Shown here piece after piece: positions 1 through 7,858 of a DNA stretch of 19,134 nucleotides. The notes beneath the pieces were generated by a model. The model did not search any database. It worked only from the letters and a program-made list of their open reading frames with translations, and had not been told where the DNA came from. The position numbers were made by a program, and so were the translations under genes. This DNA is from Sulfurimonas sp. (GTDB lineage Bacteria; Campylobacterota; Campylobacteria; Campylobacterales; Sulfurimonadaceae): positions 1 to 19,134 of the forward strand of contig JALUKS010000209.1 in the NCBI GenBank assembly GCA_027056465.1, in the 5' to 3' direction. Numbering within the stretch: position 1 is the first letter of the stretch; every line of letters begins with the position of its first letter.

Positions 1-1058
1 ATAGAACTCGGCATAACTAAAACTACTTCAACTTCGTAAGAGCTAGTGTTTGCACTTAAACACTCATATATCTTCTCAATTTTCCCCTTATCATAAGGAG
101 ATGAGCCCATAGTATCTATAAGAATATAGTCACAGTAACGAAGTGAATCTAAAGCACTTGTAAACTCCGGGGGATCAACAACAGTCTCTATACCTAACTT
201 CATCATACGAGCATACTGCATGAGTTGCTCAACTGCTCCTATTCTATATGTATCAAGAACTACTAAACCTACTTTATACTTTTTCTGCATAAGAAAAGAG
301 TACCTAGCAGCAAGTTTTGCTATGCTAGTTGTCTTACCAACACCAGTTGGTCCAACAAGCATCATCACTTTTTTTGCTCCTACTCTGAGAATTGGTTCGC
401 GTTTTATTGGTACCATTTTACGTAGTATTGTCTGGAAGTATCGCTTTACTGTGATAGAGTTTTCGCGCATTTTAAAAGGCATGTGTTCTAGTGTAATTTT
501 CATCAGCTCGTTCAAATGTTCCGGGTTCATCCCGCTCTGTGAGGCGAGTCTATATATCTCTGCAAACTCTAAAGGGATTTGAGACTCAATTTGGGGAGAT
601 TTTTCATCCCAAAACATATTTTGTATAATTTTTACTTTATCCGTAAGCTTATTTATCTCGTTCTTTATCTCTTTGAGCTCTTTTGGTTCACGAGGGGGTA
701 TGATTTCGGCAGTAGTACGAGACTCTCTTAAAGGTTTCATATATTGAGCTAAAGGGTCATCCGTAGCAACACTAGAGACTTTCGCTATCTGCTTGGCTGC
801 ACTAGAGAGATCAAAAAGTACATCTTGACTCTCTTGCTTCACTGGTTTTTGCTCAGAGAGTGGTCTGGAAACTGACTTATAGGAAGGTTTTATATCTTTC
901 TCATCTATACCAATGACTATTTCATAAAGAGCTTCTTTGCCTAAAGCTTTTTTACAAATCTCTTTTGTTTCTATGAGCATACCATCATCACCAACTTCTA
1001 TTTTCGCCTTTTTTAGTGCTTCAGAAGGTGTTTTACCTGTAAATGTTAATATTTTCAT
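1..1058 (-). CDS. flhF: Flagellar biosynthesis GTPase FlhF, N-terminal 352 residues (partial at window edge)
   Basis: FlhF is an SRP-family GTPase that helps site and number polar flagella; in Campylobacterota it is also needed for flagellar gene expression. The reading frame is open from an ATG at 1058 to the left edge, so about 352 residues are seen and the C-terminal end is missing. The N-terminus (MKILTFTGKTPSEALKKAK) is a typical FlhF B-domain start, followed by a charged linker. The SRP-type G domain begins near residue 230 with the P-loop GPTGVGKT at residues 236-243. Next come DTYRIGA and the switch element DTMGSSPYD, where many SRP GTPases have DTAGR. The start codon directly abuts the folK stop (TAG then ATG), which suggests coupled translation after folK. 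FlhG would be expected just outside the window. Family assignment is secure. Confidence 0.95.
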   Translation of the reverse strand, partial: MKILTFTGKTPSEALKKAKIEVGDDGMLIETKEICKKALGKEALYEIVIGIDEKDIKPSYKSVSRPLSEQKPVKQESQDVLFDLSSAAKQIAKVSSVATDDPLAQYMKPLRESRTTAEIIPPREPKELKEIKNEINKLTDKVKIIQNMFWDEKSPQIESQIPLEFAEIYRLASQSGMNPEHLNELMKITLEHMPFKMRENSITVKRYFQTILRKMVPIKREPILRVGAKKVMMLVGPTGVGKTTSIAKLAARYSFLMQKKYKVGLVVLDTYRIGAVEQLMQYARMMKLGIETVVDPPEFTSALDSLRYCDYILIDTMGSSPYDKGKIEKIYECLSANTSSYEVEVVLVMPSS

Positions 1059-1544
1059 CTATTTTAATCCTACTAGAGGAATGAGAACACTCTCGCGTTT
1101 ATCCCATTCAGGATGAGGAAGAGTTAATGTTTTTGTGTTAGTTTTAAGATTATCAAAAAAGAGTAGATCCAAATCTAGTGTCCTTGGTGCATTTGCGAAG
1201 CTGCGTTTTCTTCCATATTTTTTTTCTATACGAAGAAGGTATTGTAAAAATTCTTCTGCCTGCATGGAAGTTTTTATCTGCATAATTGAATTAAAAAAAT
1301 CATCCTGCTGTTTGTATCCAAAAGGAGGGTTTTTTAAAATCAACGAAGTTGCAACAACTTGCACTCGTTTATCACGAGAGAGTGTAAAAAGAAGATGATG
1401 GAAACGGCGTTTCACATCTCCTACATTTCCACCTAATCCAACAGTTGCCTTATGTCGTAGAGAAGAAGTGGCTTTTTTTTGCATAGGAAAGTACTCAGAT
1501 TTATAAATTTCTAAAGTATTAGTAATTGAGTATTTTCTATACAT
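1059..1544 (-). CDS. folK: 2-amino-4-hydroxy-6-hydroxymethyldihydropteridine pyrophosphokinase (HPPK)
   Basis: This enzyme transfers pyrophosphate from ATP to 6-hydroxymethyl-7,8-dihydropterin in cytosolic folate synthesis. Visible HPPK signatures are GLGGNVGDV (residues about 36-44), NPPFGYKQQDDFFNS, and the catalytic metal-binding stretch APRTLDLDLLFFDN, followed by PHP near the C-terminus. At 161 aa it is normal length for a single-domain HPPK, but about 20-30 residues precede the first conserved strand, more than in E. coli FolK. A second in-frame ATG at residue 21 exists but has no obvious Shine-Dalgarno sequence, so the upstream ATG was kept. The gene lies 3 bases after aroQ and abuts flhF. 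The exact start is the only uncertainty. Confidence 0.93.
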   Translation of the reverse strand: MYRKYSITNTLEIYKSEYFPMQKKATSSLRHKATVGLGGNVGDVKRRFHHLLFTLSRDKRVQVVATSLILKNPPFGYKQQDDFFNSIMQIKTSMQAEEFLQYLLRIEKKYGRKRSFANAPRTLDLDLLFFDNLKTNTKTLTLPHPEWDKRESVLIPLVGLK

Positions 1545-1547
1545 ATT

Positions 1548-2033
1548 TTACTTTGCTGCCGCTTCTTGAGCTTTTTGTTGTGCTTCGTGAGCTGCTTGCA
1601 TCTCATTTAAGATTTGGAGCATTCCCATCATCGCTAAATGGTAACCAAATGGACCAAATCCAACAATTGAAGAGGCACATACAGGTGCTATCATATTCTC
1701 TTTTCTAAACTCTTCACGTCTATGAATATTTGAAATATGCACTTCGATAGTTGGAATTGAAACTGCAGAAATTGCATCACGAATAGCGATAGAAGTGTGT
1801 GTGTATGCTGCTGCATTTAAGATAATACCATGAGCTTCACCATAACACTCTTGGATTTTATCTACTATCTCACCCTCTAGGTTACTTTGAAAAAACTCTA
1901 TCTCAACACCATTTTGTGTTGCTACATCTTTCATTTGAGCATGAATTTGCTCTAACTTCATTGGTCCGTAAATATTTTGTTCACGAACACCTAACATGTT
2001 TAAGTTTGGACCTTGGATTACTACTATTTTCAT
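1548..2033 (-). CDS. aroQ: Type II 3-dehydroquinate dehydratase
   Basis: The enzyme converts 3-dehydroquinate to 3-dehydroshikimate, step three of the shikimate pathway, in the cytosol. At 161 aa it has the size of the type II (dodecameric, flavodoxin-like) family. The N-terminus IQGPNLNMLGVREQNIYG carries the active-site loop with Arg17 and catalytic Tyr22. NAAAYTHTS (about 73-81) is the substrate Asn/His region, and EVHISN holds catalytic His99. The last 15 residues are an Ala/Gln-rich tail beyond the family core. It is the first gene of the aroQ-folK-flhF unit and diverges from mqnX across a 109-bp promoter region. Confidence 0.96.
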   Translation of the reverse strand: MKIVVIQGPNLNMLGVREQNIYGPMKLEQIHAQMKDVATQNGVEIEFFQSNLEGEIVDKIQECYGEAHGIILNAAAYTHTSIAIRDAISAVSIPTIEVHISNIHRREEFRKENMIAPVCASSIVGFGPFGYHLAMMGMLQILNEMQAAHEAQQKAQEAAAK

Positions 2034-2065
2034 TACAAGCCTTATATTTTAATCTTACGTCTGTT

Positions 2066-2095
2066 ATTTTATCTAAAGTAATATTAATTTAACAA
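2066..2095 (-). promoter_or_regulatory. Candidate sigma-70 promoter for aroQ-folK-flhF
   Basis: On the minus strand TTGTTA (2090-2095) and TAAAAT (2066-2071) are separated by 18 bases and lie about 33 bases upstream of the aroQ ATG. The region is very AT-rich, so chance matches are easy; this is the best-spaced pair seen between the divergent genes. Confidence 0.35.
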
Positions 2096-2105
2096 TACAA
2101 AAGAG

Positions 2106-2113
2106 TGTATAAT
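2106..2113 (+). promoter_or_regulatory. Candidate -10 element for mqnX-sppA
   Basis: TG followed by a perfect TATAAT hexamer (2108-2113) lies 29 bases before the mqnX ATG, with an AGAGGGA ribosome-binding site at 2133-2139. No good -35 hexamer is present, but upstream AT-rich tracts fit Campylobacterota promoters, which often lack one. With the aroQ promoter it accounts for the 2034-2142 intergenic region. Confidence 0.5.
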
Positions 2114-2142
2114 TTTGCACATTTAATTAAACAGAGGGAAAA

Positions 2143-3366
2143 ATGGAAATAATCACCCCACATTTTATATATTTTAGAGATAGAATCAGTACAAATCTAT
2201 CTATCGCCTATGAAAAGAGTATCGTAAAAATAGCACCTATTGAAGAGTTAAGAGCTCTTTATCCTAAAGCGAAAGTCACGACTCTTCGTGAGAACTCACT
2301 TCTTATGCCAGGACTCATAAATGCACATGTGCATATAGAATTCTCAGGGAACAAAACATCACTTAGCTACGGTGACTTTATGTCCTGGCTTTATAGTGTA
2401 ATAGAAAATCGTGAAGAGCTTATAAATGGCTGTGATAAAGAGTGTATGGCAAAAGCTATAGACTCTATGCTAGAAAATGGCATCACGACCTTTGGAGCTA
2501 TAAGTTCTCATGCTATGGATTTAGAAGCTTGTGCAAATGCCAAGCAAAATGTAGTATTTTTTAATGAGCTTATCGGCTCTCAAGCTGTTATGGCAGATAC
2601 ACTTTTCAAAGACTTCATCTCGCGCTTAGATGCTTCTAAGTCTGTTAAACGCGAGGGCTTTACTCCCGCTGTAGCGATTCACTCTCCCTACTCAGTGCAT
2701 CCCGTACTCATTCGTAAAGCTGTAGAGATAGTTAAGAGCGAAAAGCTCCCTCTCACTGCACACTTTATGGAGTCACAAGCTGAACGTGACTGGCTAGATA
2801 AGAGCGATGGCGACTTCAAAAAGTTTTTTAAAGATCTTCTCAAACAAGAGGCAAATGTAAGTGACTCTCACGAATTTTTAGCGAACTTTTATGAGGTTCC
2901 AACACTAATGACTCATGGTGTTCAAGCAAATGAGGCCGAATTGAACACTATAGCAAAAGCAAAGCACACAATTATTCATTGCCCAATATCAAACCGATTA
3001 TTAGGAAATCCTACACTCAACATCAAAGCACTTAATGAAAAAAATATTCGTTGGATAGTCGCAACAGATGGTCTAAGCTCAAACTACAAACTTGATCTCT
3101 TTGAAGAGATGAAAATTTCACTTTTTTCACATCCATCTGCACCACTTCTTGGGTTTGCTAAAAAACTCATAGATGGTGTAACTATTCATGCAGCAGAGGC
3201 TCTTGGAATCAATGCAGGAGAGATTGCAGAGGAGAAAAATGCAGATATGATTGTACTTGACTTAGATAATGCACCTAGTGAAGAGTTAGCTGTGCATTTA
3301 ATCCTACACCGATATAACATCTCTAAAGTTTACATTAACGGAAAACTCGAAAAAGGAGAAAGATAA
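2143..3366 (+). CDS. mqnX: Aminofutalosine deaminase family amidohydrolase (MqnX-like)
   Basis: This is an amidohydrolase-superfamily enzyme of the cytosine/adenosine deaminase branch (407 aa). Family members from Campylobacterota are associated with deamination of 6-aminodeoxyfutalosine in the futalosine menaquinone pathway. Metal-site motifs are present in order: NAHVHIEF (His62, His64), HFMES (His207, Glu210), MTHGV (His258), IIHCPISN, and ATDG (Asp309). This is the expected mononuclear-metal deaminase set. The C-terminal part returns to the beta-sandwich (ADMIVLDLD, KVYINGK). The start has a good ribosome-binding site (AGAGGGA). It overlaps sppA by one base (TAATG), so the two are coupled. 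The superfamily is secure; the exact substrate is inferred from lineage, and related chlorohydrolase or guanine-deaminase activities cannot be excluded by eye. Confidence 0.85.
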   Translation: MEIITPHFIYFRDRISTNLSIAYEKSIVKIAPIEELRALYPKAKVTTLRENSLLMPGLINAHVHIEFSGNKTSLSYGDFMSWLYSVIENREELINGCDKECMAKAIDSMLENGITTFGAISSHAMDLEACANAKQNVVFFNELIGSQAVMADTLFKDFISRLDASKSVKREGFTPAVAIHSPYSVHPVLIRKAVEIVKSEKLPLTAHFMESQAERDWLDKSDGDFKKFFKDLLKQEANVSDSHEFLANFYEVPTLMTHGVQANEAELNTIAKAKHTIIHCPISNRLLGNPTLNIKALNEKNIRWIVATDGLSSNYKLDLFEEMKISLFSHPSAPLLGFAKKLIDGVTIHAAEALGINAGEIAEEKNADMIVLDLDNAPSEELAVHLILHRYNISKVYINGKLEKGER

Positions 3367-4235
3367 TGAACTTTCTTAAAAAACTATTTTTACCAATTAC
3401 ACTGCCCTTAAAATTTATTCAAGAGAACTTCAAGGCAATGCTATTTGTACTGATTTTGTTTCTACTTTTTGCACCACAAAGTGAAAAAGATTTACAATCT
3501 AATAACCTTCAAGAAATTAAACTTGTTGGTCCTATAATGGATGCAACTGAAATAGTGACACAGATAGATGCAGCTGCTGACAATAACAATATAAAAGGTG
3601 TACTCTTAAGTGTGAACTCTCCCGGTGGAGCAGTTGCACCTTCTGTTGAAATTGCTTATGCCATTAAACGCTTAGCTCTGAAAAAGCCTGTTGTTGCTTA
3701 TGCTGAGGGAACTATGGCTAGTGGGAGTTACTACTCTAGTATCTGGGCTACTCAAATTATAGCAAATCCAGGAAGTATGGTCGGAAGCATAGGTGTTATC
3801 ATGGAGGGTGCTGACCTTAGTGGTATCATGCAAAAAGTAGGCATCAAGACTCAGGTTGTTAAAGCTGGAAAATATAAACAAGTTGGCACTAGCGATAGAG
3901 CATGGTCAAAACCTGAGCTTAAAGAACTTAATAAAGTCATTCAAGGCACTTATAATATGTTTACTAAAGATGTCGCCGATGCACGAGGGCTAGATTTCAA
4001 TAAACGCGACTCTTTTGCCAATGCTCACATATTTACGGCACTTCAAGCAAAAAAGGTTGGCTTAGTTGACTCACTAGGTGTAAGTTATGATGCCAAAAAG
4101 AGACTTATAAAACTCAGCGGTGTAAAATCTCCAGTATGGAACAAAGAAGATAAGTTTGATAAGTTCATGAAAAAAATCTCTGCGTCAACTGCTGTGACTC
4201 TTCAGACCTATTTTCCTGCTCTAGTTCTTAAATAG
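3366..4235 (+). CDS. sppA: Signal peptide peptidase SppA, short S49 form
   Basis: SppA is a membrane-anchored serine protease that digests leftover signal peptides. The 289-aa protein has an N-terminal basic stretch and one membrane segment at about residues 24-37 (AMLFVLILFLLFAP), which places the catalytic domain outside the membrane. S49 motifs follow: NSPGGAVAPS (about 84-93), GTMASGSYY with the predicted nucleophile Ser119, and GKYKQVGTSDR with the predicted general base Lys171. The Ser-Lys spacing of 52 matches the short bacterial SppA type with a Ser/Lys dyad. It is half the length of E. coli SppA, as expected for the single-domain oligomeric form. It is translated from an ATG overlapping the mqnX stop. 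Its stop codon lies inside a hairpin. Confidence 0.93.
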   Translation: MNFLKKLFLPITLPLKFIQENFKAMLFVLILFLLFAPQSEKDLQSNNLQEIKLVGPIMDATEIVTQIDAAADNNNIKGVLLSVNSPGGAVAPSVEIAYAIKRLALKKPVVAYAEGTMASGSYYSSIWATQIIANPGSMVGSIGVIMEGADLSGIMQKVGIKTQVVKAGKYKQVGTSDRAWSKPELKELNKVIQGTYNMFTKDVADARGLDFNKRDSFANAHIFTALQAKKVGLVDSLGVSYDAKKRLIKLSGVKSPVWNKEDKFDKFMKKISASTAVTLQTYFPALVLK

Positions 4236-4254
4236 AACTAGAAAGGTCTGTTTT
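4203..4254 (+). terminator. Two-step hairpin terminator overlapping the sppA stop codon
   Basis: An 8-bp perfect stem (CTAGTTCT 4221-4228, AGAACTAG 4234-4241) with a 5-base loop is enclosed by a second 7-bp stem (CAGACCT 4203-4209, AGGTCTG 4244-4250), followed at once by TTTT (4251-4254). The sppA TAG (4233-4235) lies in the loop and 3' arm. On the opposite strand no T-run follows, so it should terminate the plus-strand unit mainly; it also separates it from the convergent FmdE-like gene. Confidence 0.65.
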
Positions 4255-4852
4255 ATAGAGGATTAACCTCTATAACTGCATCTCTATTTTCAAAGATTCT
4301 CTGCACTCTCTCTTGCCATAACTCACCGAACTCTTTGACTTCCTCAGCAGTTGCACTCCCTCTTCCCAATTTCTGCATCAATTGCATCATTTTCGGGTTT
4401 GCTTGTACAGATTTAGGATTGTAAGTCACATTAACACTTTTTCCATTATCAATGCGAGTAAATCTTGCAGATGAGAAGATGTTAGCATCAAACTTCATTA
4501 AAGAGTGACGAGCGAATTTCCCCTGTAAACCTTTAAATCCACTCTTGTCAGTAGCCCCAGTTATCTGAGAAACAACATTGCCGATAACACCAGCTACACC
4601 CTCTTCAAGTGACTCTTCAAATTCTACTTTAACATTTCCTCGAACAGCTCGCTCATTTGGATAAAGAGCTTTTAGTGCCTCAAGAGTGATAAGATAAGCG
4701 CCCGATACCGTAGGACAAGAGTGCCCAGCAGATTTTACTACATCAAGATAAGAGAACTCATACTCGCCTGCATCAAATGCACCTAAAAGCTGAGAGAGAG
4801 GGTCTTTTACTTTTATTGTTTCTATTGTGTCAAAAAATTGTGGATAACTCAT
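4253..4852 (-). CDS. FmdE-like conserved protein
   Basis: This 199-aa soluble protein resembles the FmdE family (named for formylmethanofuran dehydrogenase subunit E), although no methanofuran pathway is expected here. The visible match is SAGHSCPTVSGAYL (about 41-54), like the FmdE GHxCPG motif, followed by a helix and strand, then NVVSQITGAT and FKGLQGKFAR, the FmdE-like region that usually reads GCTFGKGN. Here the Cys of that second motif is Ala and the Gly after CP is Thr, so metal binding may differ from canonical FmdE. There is no signal peptide or membrane segment. It is the last gene of the long minus-strand unit and overlaps xseA by 4 bases (ATGA). The biochemical role is unknown; the FmdE assignment is moderate. 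Confidence 0.6.
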   Translation of the reverse strand: MSYPQFFDTIETIKVKDPLSQLLGAFDAGEYEFSYLDVVKSAGHSCPTVSGAYLITLEALKALYPNERAVRGNVKVEFEESLEEGVAGVIGNVVSQITGATDKSGFKGLQGKFARHSLMKFDANIFSSARFTRIDNGKSVNVTYNPKSVQANPKMMQLMQKLGRGSATAEEVKEFGELWQERVQRIFENRDAVIEVNPL

Positions 4853-6102
4853 ACTATATTTTCCTTTGTAAGGACTTTTGCCTTAAGCACTACAGTAGCA
4901 CTCTGTGCTTCAAACTCATCTCCGATATTGAGAGAATTAATATCTACCACTTGTGCATTTTGTGAGAGCTGTGCAAATCCCTTTTTACTTTTGAATTTTG
5001 GATTATTTGATTCTAGCGTTTTTTTCAAGTTTGTAAGCTGATTTTGAGCAATATTTAGTTGCGATTCAACTGCTTGAGGGAAACGCTGTACAAAAGTTGC
5101 CATATCACGTTCGTAACCTTGCATCTTAAACGCCACTGCTTGAGAAAAATTCTCTTTGAGCTGTTTAATCTCCTCTTCTCTCTGTGCCACTTTTTTATCT
5201 ACAGAGTGCTGTGCAAAAGAGTTTTTGAGATGTAAAAGTTCTTGAGACCTTGCATAGATTTTTTGCTCTAAAATTTGACTCATTTGAGAAGAGAGTGTAT
5301 CAATATACTGATAAAGCTCGTTGGTATCTGGCAGAGCTATCTCCATAGCAGCACTTGGAGTAGCAGCTCGTACATCAGCTACGAAGTCACTTATCACCCA
5401 GTCTATCTCATGACCAACGGCAGAGATGATGGGAGTTTTGGCATGAAAGATGGCATTTGCTACACTCTCTTCATTGAAAGCCCATAAATCCTCTATACTT
5501 CCACCACCACGACCTACGACCATAATGTCATACTCTTTCGTATCAGCGACTACTATCGCGTTTGCTATAGCACTCGAAGCGCTCTCTCCTTGCACTAAAA
5601 CATCATAAATATCTATCTCAAGGTTTCTATAACGACTATTTGCCACTCGTAGCATATCTTGCAGAGCTGCACCTGTCACTGAAGTGATAAGAGCAAGTTT
5701 TTGAGGAAATTTTGGAAGTTGTTTTTTTATTTCAGTGTTGAAGTAGCCTTGGGCTGAAAGTTTCTGTTTAAGTTGCTCATAGGCAAGTGCAAGCGCACCC
5801 TGCCCTGATGGCTCAATACTAAAACAATTCAACTGATAAGAGCCACGAGGCTTATAGAGAGAAAGGGCTGCGTTTATCACAACTTTCATTCCCTCCTCTA
5901 GGCGAAACTTCAACTTTGAAGCATTTCCACGAAACATTACCGCACTGATAACAGAAGAGCTATCTTTAAGTGTAAAGTAGATATGTCCTGAGTTGTGAAA
6001 GGTAATACGAGAGAGTTCTCCCTCGACTAATACTTGGTTGAAGCTAGTCTCAAGCAGACCTTTTATCTGCTCGTTGAGTCCTGAGACTGAAAGTGTAAAC
6101 AT
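4849..6102 (-). CDS. xseA: Exodeoxyribonuclease VII large subunit
   Basis: XseA is the catalytic subunit of exonuclease VII, which degrades single-stranded DNA from both ends with the small subunit XseB. The 417-aa protein begins with an OB-fold (about 1-100, including GHIYFTLKD and AVMFRGN). The conserved catalytic domain follows with GRGGGSIEDLWAFNEE at 197-212 and AVGHEIDWVISDF plus DVRAATPSAA at about 228-252. After that comes a long Gln/Glu/Lys-rich coiled-coil region and a short C-terminal strand segment. No xseB is visible in the window. It lies 9 bases after ubiE and overlaps the FmdE-like gene by 4 bases. Confidence 0.96.
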   Translation of the reverse strand: MFTLSVSGLNEQIKGLLETSFNQVLVEGELSRITFHNSGHIYFTLKDSSSVISAVMFRGNASKLKFRLEEGMKVVINAALSLYKPRGSYQLNCFSIEPSGQGALALAYEQLKQKLSAQGYFNTEIKKQLPKFPQKLALITSVTGAALQDMLRVANSRYRNLEIDIYDVLVQGESASSAIANAIVVADTKEYDIMVVGRGGGSIEDLWAFNEESVANAIFHAKTPIISAVGHEIDWVISDFVADVRAATPSAAMEIALPDTNELYQYIDTLSSQMSQILEQKIYARSQELLHLKNSFAQHSVDKKVAQREEEIKQLKENFSQAVAFKMQGYERDMATFVQRFPQAVESQLNIAQNQLTNLKKTLESNNPKFKSKKGFAQLSQNAQVVDINSLNIGDEFEAQSATVVLKAKVLTKENIV

Positions 6103-6111
6103 CCTAAAATA

Positions 6112-6834
6112 TTATTTTTTTCTAGCTATAAGCAGAGTCGAAATATCCATCGAGAAACTCTGTGTATAGAGCATCTCAAATCCAGCACTCTCTAGCTCTC
6201 TCTGCATATTTGCAACTGTTGAGAAAGTCTCGATAGAGTTTGGTAAATACTCATAAGCCTCTAAGTTTTTAGAGATAAAGCCACCCACTTTTGGCAAGAT
6301 ATTGTTTGTATAAAAGTTCATTATCTTACTTAAAAATGATGGATTTTCATTTTTCATAAACTCTAAAATAACGACAAGACCATCTTTTTTAAGTACACGA
6401 TTAAACTCTTGCAATGCAGCTTCGCGTTCGACAACATTTCGGATACCATAAGTGATACTTAAAATATCAGCAGTCGCATCTTCAAGAGGAATTTCAGTAG
6501 CTTTTGAGATATGATAGTTAAATTTAGGGTACTTTTTACGAGCCACATCGACCATCCCAACAGAGGGATCGACACCTACTATCTCCCCGATAACTATGCT
6601 AGATTTCTCAGCACGCTCTCGCCAGAAGTCCATCATATCGCCTGTGCCACAAGCAACATCTACGATTTTGTCTATAGATTTTTTTGCGAGAAACTCATAA
6701 GAGAGGTCACATGCTTTTCTTCTCCATGACTTATCAACACCCATACTCATAACACGATTTGCCGTATCGTAAGTTGGTGCTATATCATCAAACATCTCTA
6801 CAATTTTTTCCTGTTTTTGACTATTTATACTCAT
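6112..6834 (-). CDS. ubiE: Demethylmenaquinone methyltransferase UbiE/MenG
   Basis: This SAM-dependent methyltransferase catalyses C-methylation of demethylmenaquinone, the last step of menaquinone synthesis. The 240-aa sequence has the UbiE/COQ5 signature YDTANRVMSMGVDKSWRR (22-39), SAM-binding motif I VDVACGTGDM (58-67), an acidic residue ending the second strand (VGVDPS), and the family motif ITYGIRNVVER (about 127-137). Campylobacterota make menaquinone and not ubiquinone, so the menG role is the relevant one. The start overlaps the ribD stop (ATGA). The mqnX-like gene elsewhere in this window would act upstream in the same pathway. Confidence 0.95.
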   Translation of the reverse strand: MSINSQKQEKIVEMFDDIAPTYDTANRVMSMGVDKSWRRKACDLSYEFLAKKSIDKIVDVACGTGDMMDFWRERAEKSSIVIGEIVGVDPSVGMVDVARKKYPKFNYHISKATEIPLEDATADILSITYGIRNVVEREAALQEFNRVLKKDGLVVILEFMKNENPSFLSKIMNFYTNNILPKVGGFISKNLEAYEYLPNSIETFSTVANMQRELESAGFEMLYTQSFSMDISTLLIARKK

Positions 6835-7847
6835 ATTTTATCTATCCTTTTCATCCACATAATTATATCTTTATCTACTTCTCTTGTGTGTAAAATCTCA
6901 AACTTTGCATCACTCTTTCCAATGGTTTTACTCCCTGAAAATGCTGGTGCTAAATAACAGAGATAATAATCAACAATATCACGAGTAAGAGTAAACATAG
7001 AGTCTGTACCCTCAATCATAATATTTTTATACTCTTGTAACTTTTCAAAATCACTCTCGATAAAAACTTTTCGCCCTGCAACCTGAAAAAGAGGAATAGT
7101 TCTATCAAACTCACCTTTACGAGAGAGTATCAAAATATCAGGTGCTTTGCCATCCACTAAACGCGAGTCAAGTGTGGGTCTATCTTCTCTAACAGTATTA
7201 CCACCTATAACAAGTAAATCACAAACATCTCTCATGGCATGGACATTTTTTCGTGACTCATTAGAACTTACTCTGCCTGCATCTACTGTCGCGTTTAAAC
7301 GCTCTGCCCATTTAAAAAAAACAAATTGCTTCTTTTGCCAACTATTAAAAGGTGCAAGAAGTGCATCACATTTTTCTTTGAGGAGTTCACTATGTACGAC
7401 ACAATCATTTTTATGTAAAATATCATTACCACGACTAGCGATAGGATTTACATCTAGTGAGCCAACATAGACCTCTTTTATGCCAAGTTTAGCTATAAGC
7501 CATGCACAAGATGGTGTTTTTCCAGAGTGTGCACATGGTTCTAATGTAGAGTAGAGTATCGTGTTTTTAAAAATACCATTATGATTTGCTAAGAGATATG
7601 TATGAATATCACTTGAATCCTCAAGTGCTAAGATATTACTATCTTGTGTAAGTTTGTAATAAGCCTGTTGTAGAGCATTGACCTCTGCGTGAGGTGCACC
7701 TGCTTTTTTGTGTGCTTCTACTGCTAAAATCTCTCCATGCTCACCAACTACTGTAGAACCAACAGCTGGATTTGGATAGGTAAGACCTTGATACTTCCAT
7801 GCTTCTTGTATGGCAAGGGATATATAAAACTCATTATTGATTTGCAT
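6831..7847 (-). CDS. ribD: Bifunctional riboflavin biosynthesis deaminase/reductase RibD
   Basis: RibD performs steps two and three of riboflavin synthesis: deamination of the diaminopyrimidine, then NADPH-dependent reduction of the ribosyl group. The N-terminal deaminase domain shows PNPAVGSTVV (26-35), the zinc-binding HAEVNAL (His53, Glu55) and STLEPCAHSGKTPSC (Cys105, Cys114). The C-terminal reductase domain shows FFKWAERLNATVDAGRVSS and the NADPH-region stretch VIGGNTVREDRPTLDSRL. At 338 aa it is a little shorter than usual, mainly in a trimmed reductase C-terminus. The distance between HAE and the PC motif is about 50 residues, roughly 25 more than in E. coli RibD, indicating an inserted loop at about 62-90. 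It lies 11 bases after rimP and overlaps ubiE by 4 bases. Confidence 0.93.
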   Translation of the reverse strand: MQINNEFYISLAIQEAWKYQGLTYPNPAVGSTVVGEHGEILAVEAHKKAGAPHAEVNALQQAYYKLTQDSNILALEDSSDIHTYLLANHNGIFKNTILYSTLEPCAHSGKTPSCAWLIAKLGIKEVYVGSLDVNPIASRGNDILHKNDCVVHSELLKEKCDALLAPFNSWQKKQFVFFKWAERLNATVDAGRVSSNESRKNVHAMRDVCDLLVIGGNTVREDRPTLDSRLVDGKAPDILILSRKGEFDRTIPLFQVAGRKVFIESDFEKLQEYKNIMIEGTDSMFTLTRDIVDYYLCYLAPAFSGSKTIGKSDAKFEILHTREVDKDIIMWMKRIDKI

Positions 7848-7858
7848 CTAAATGCTAT

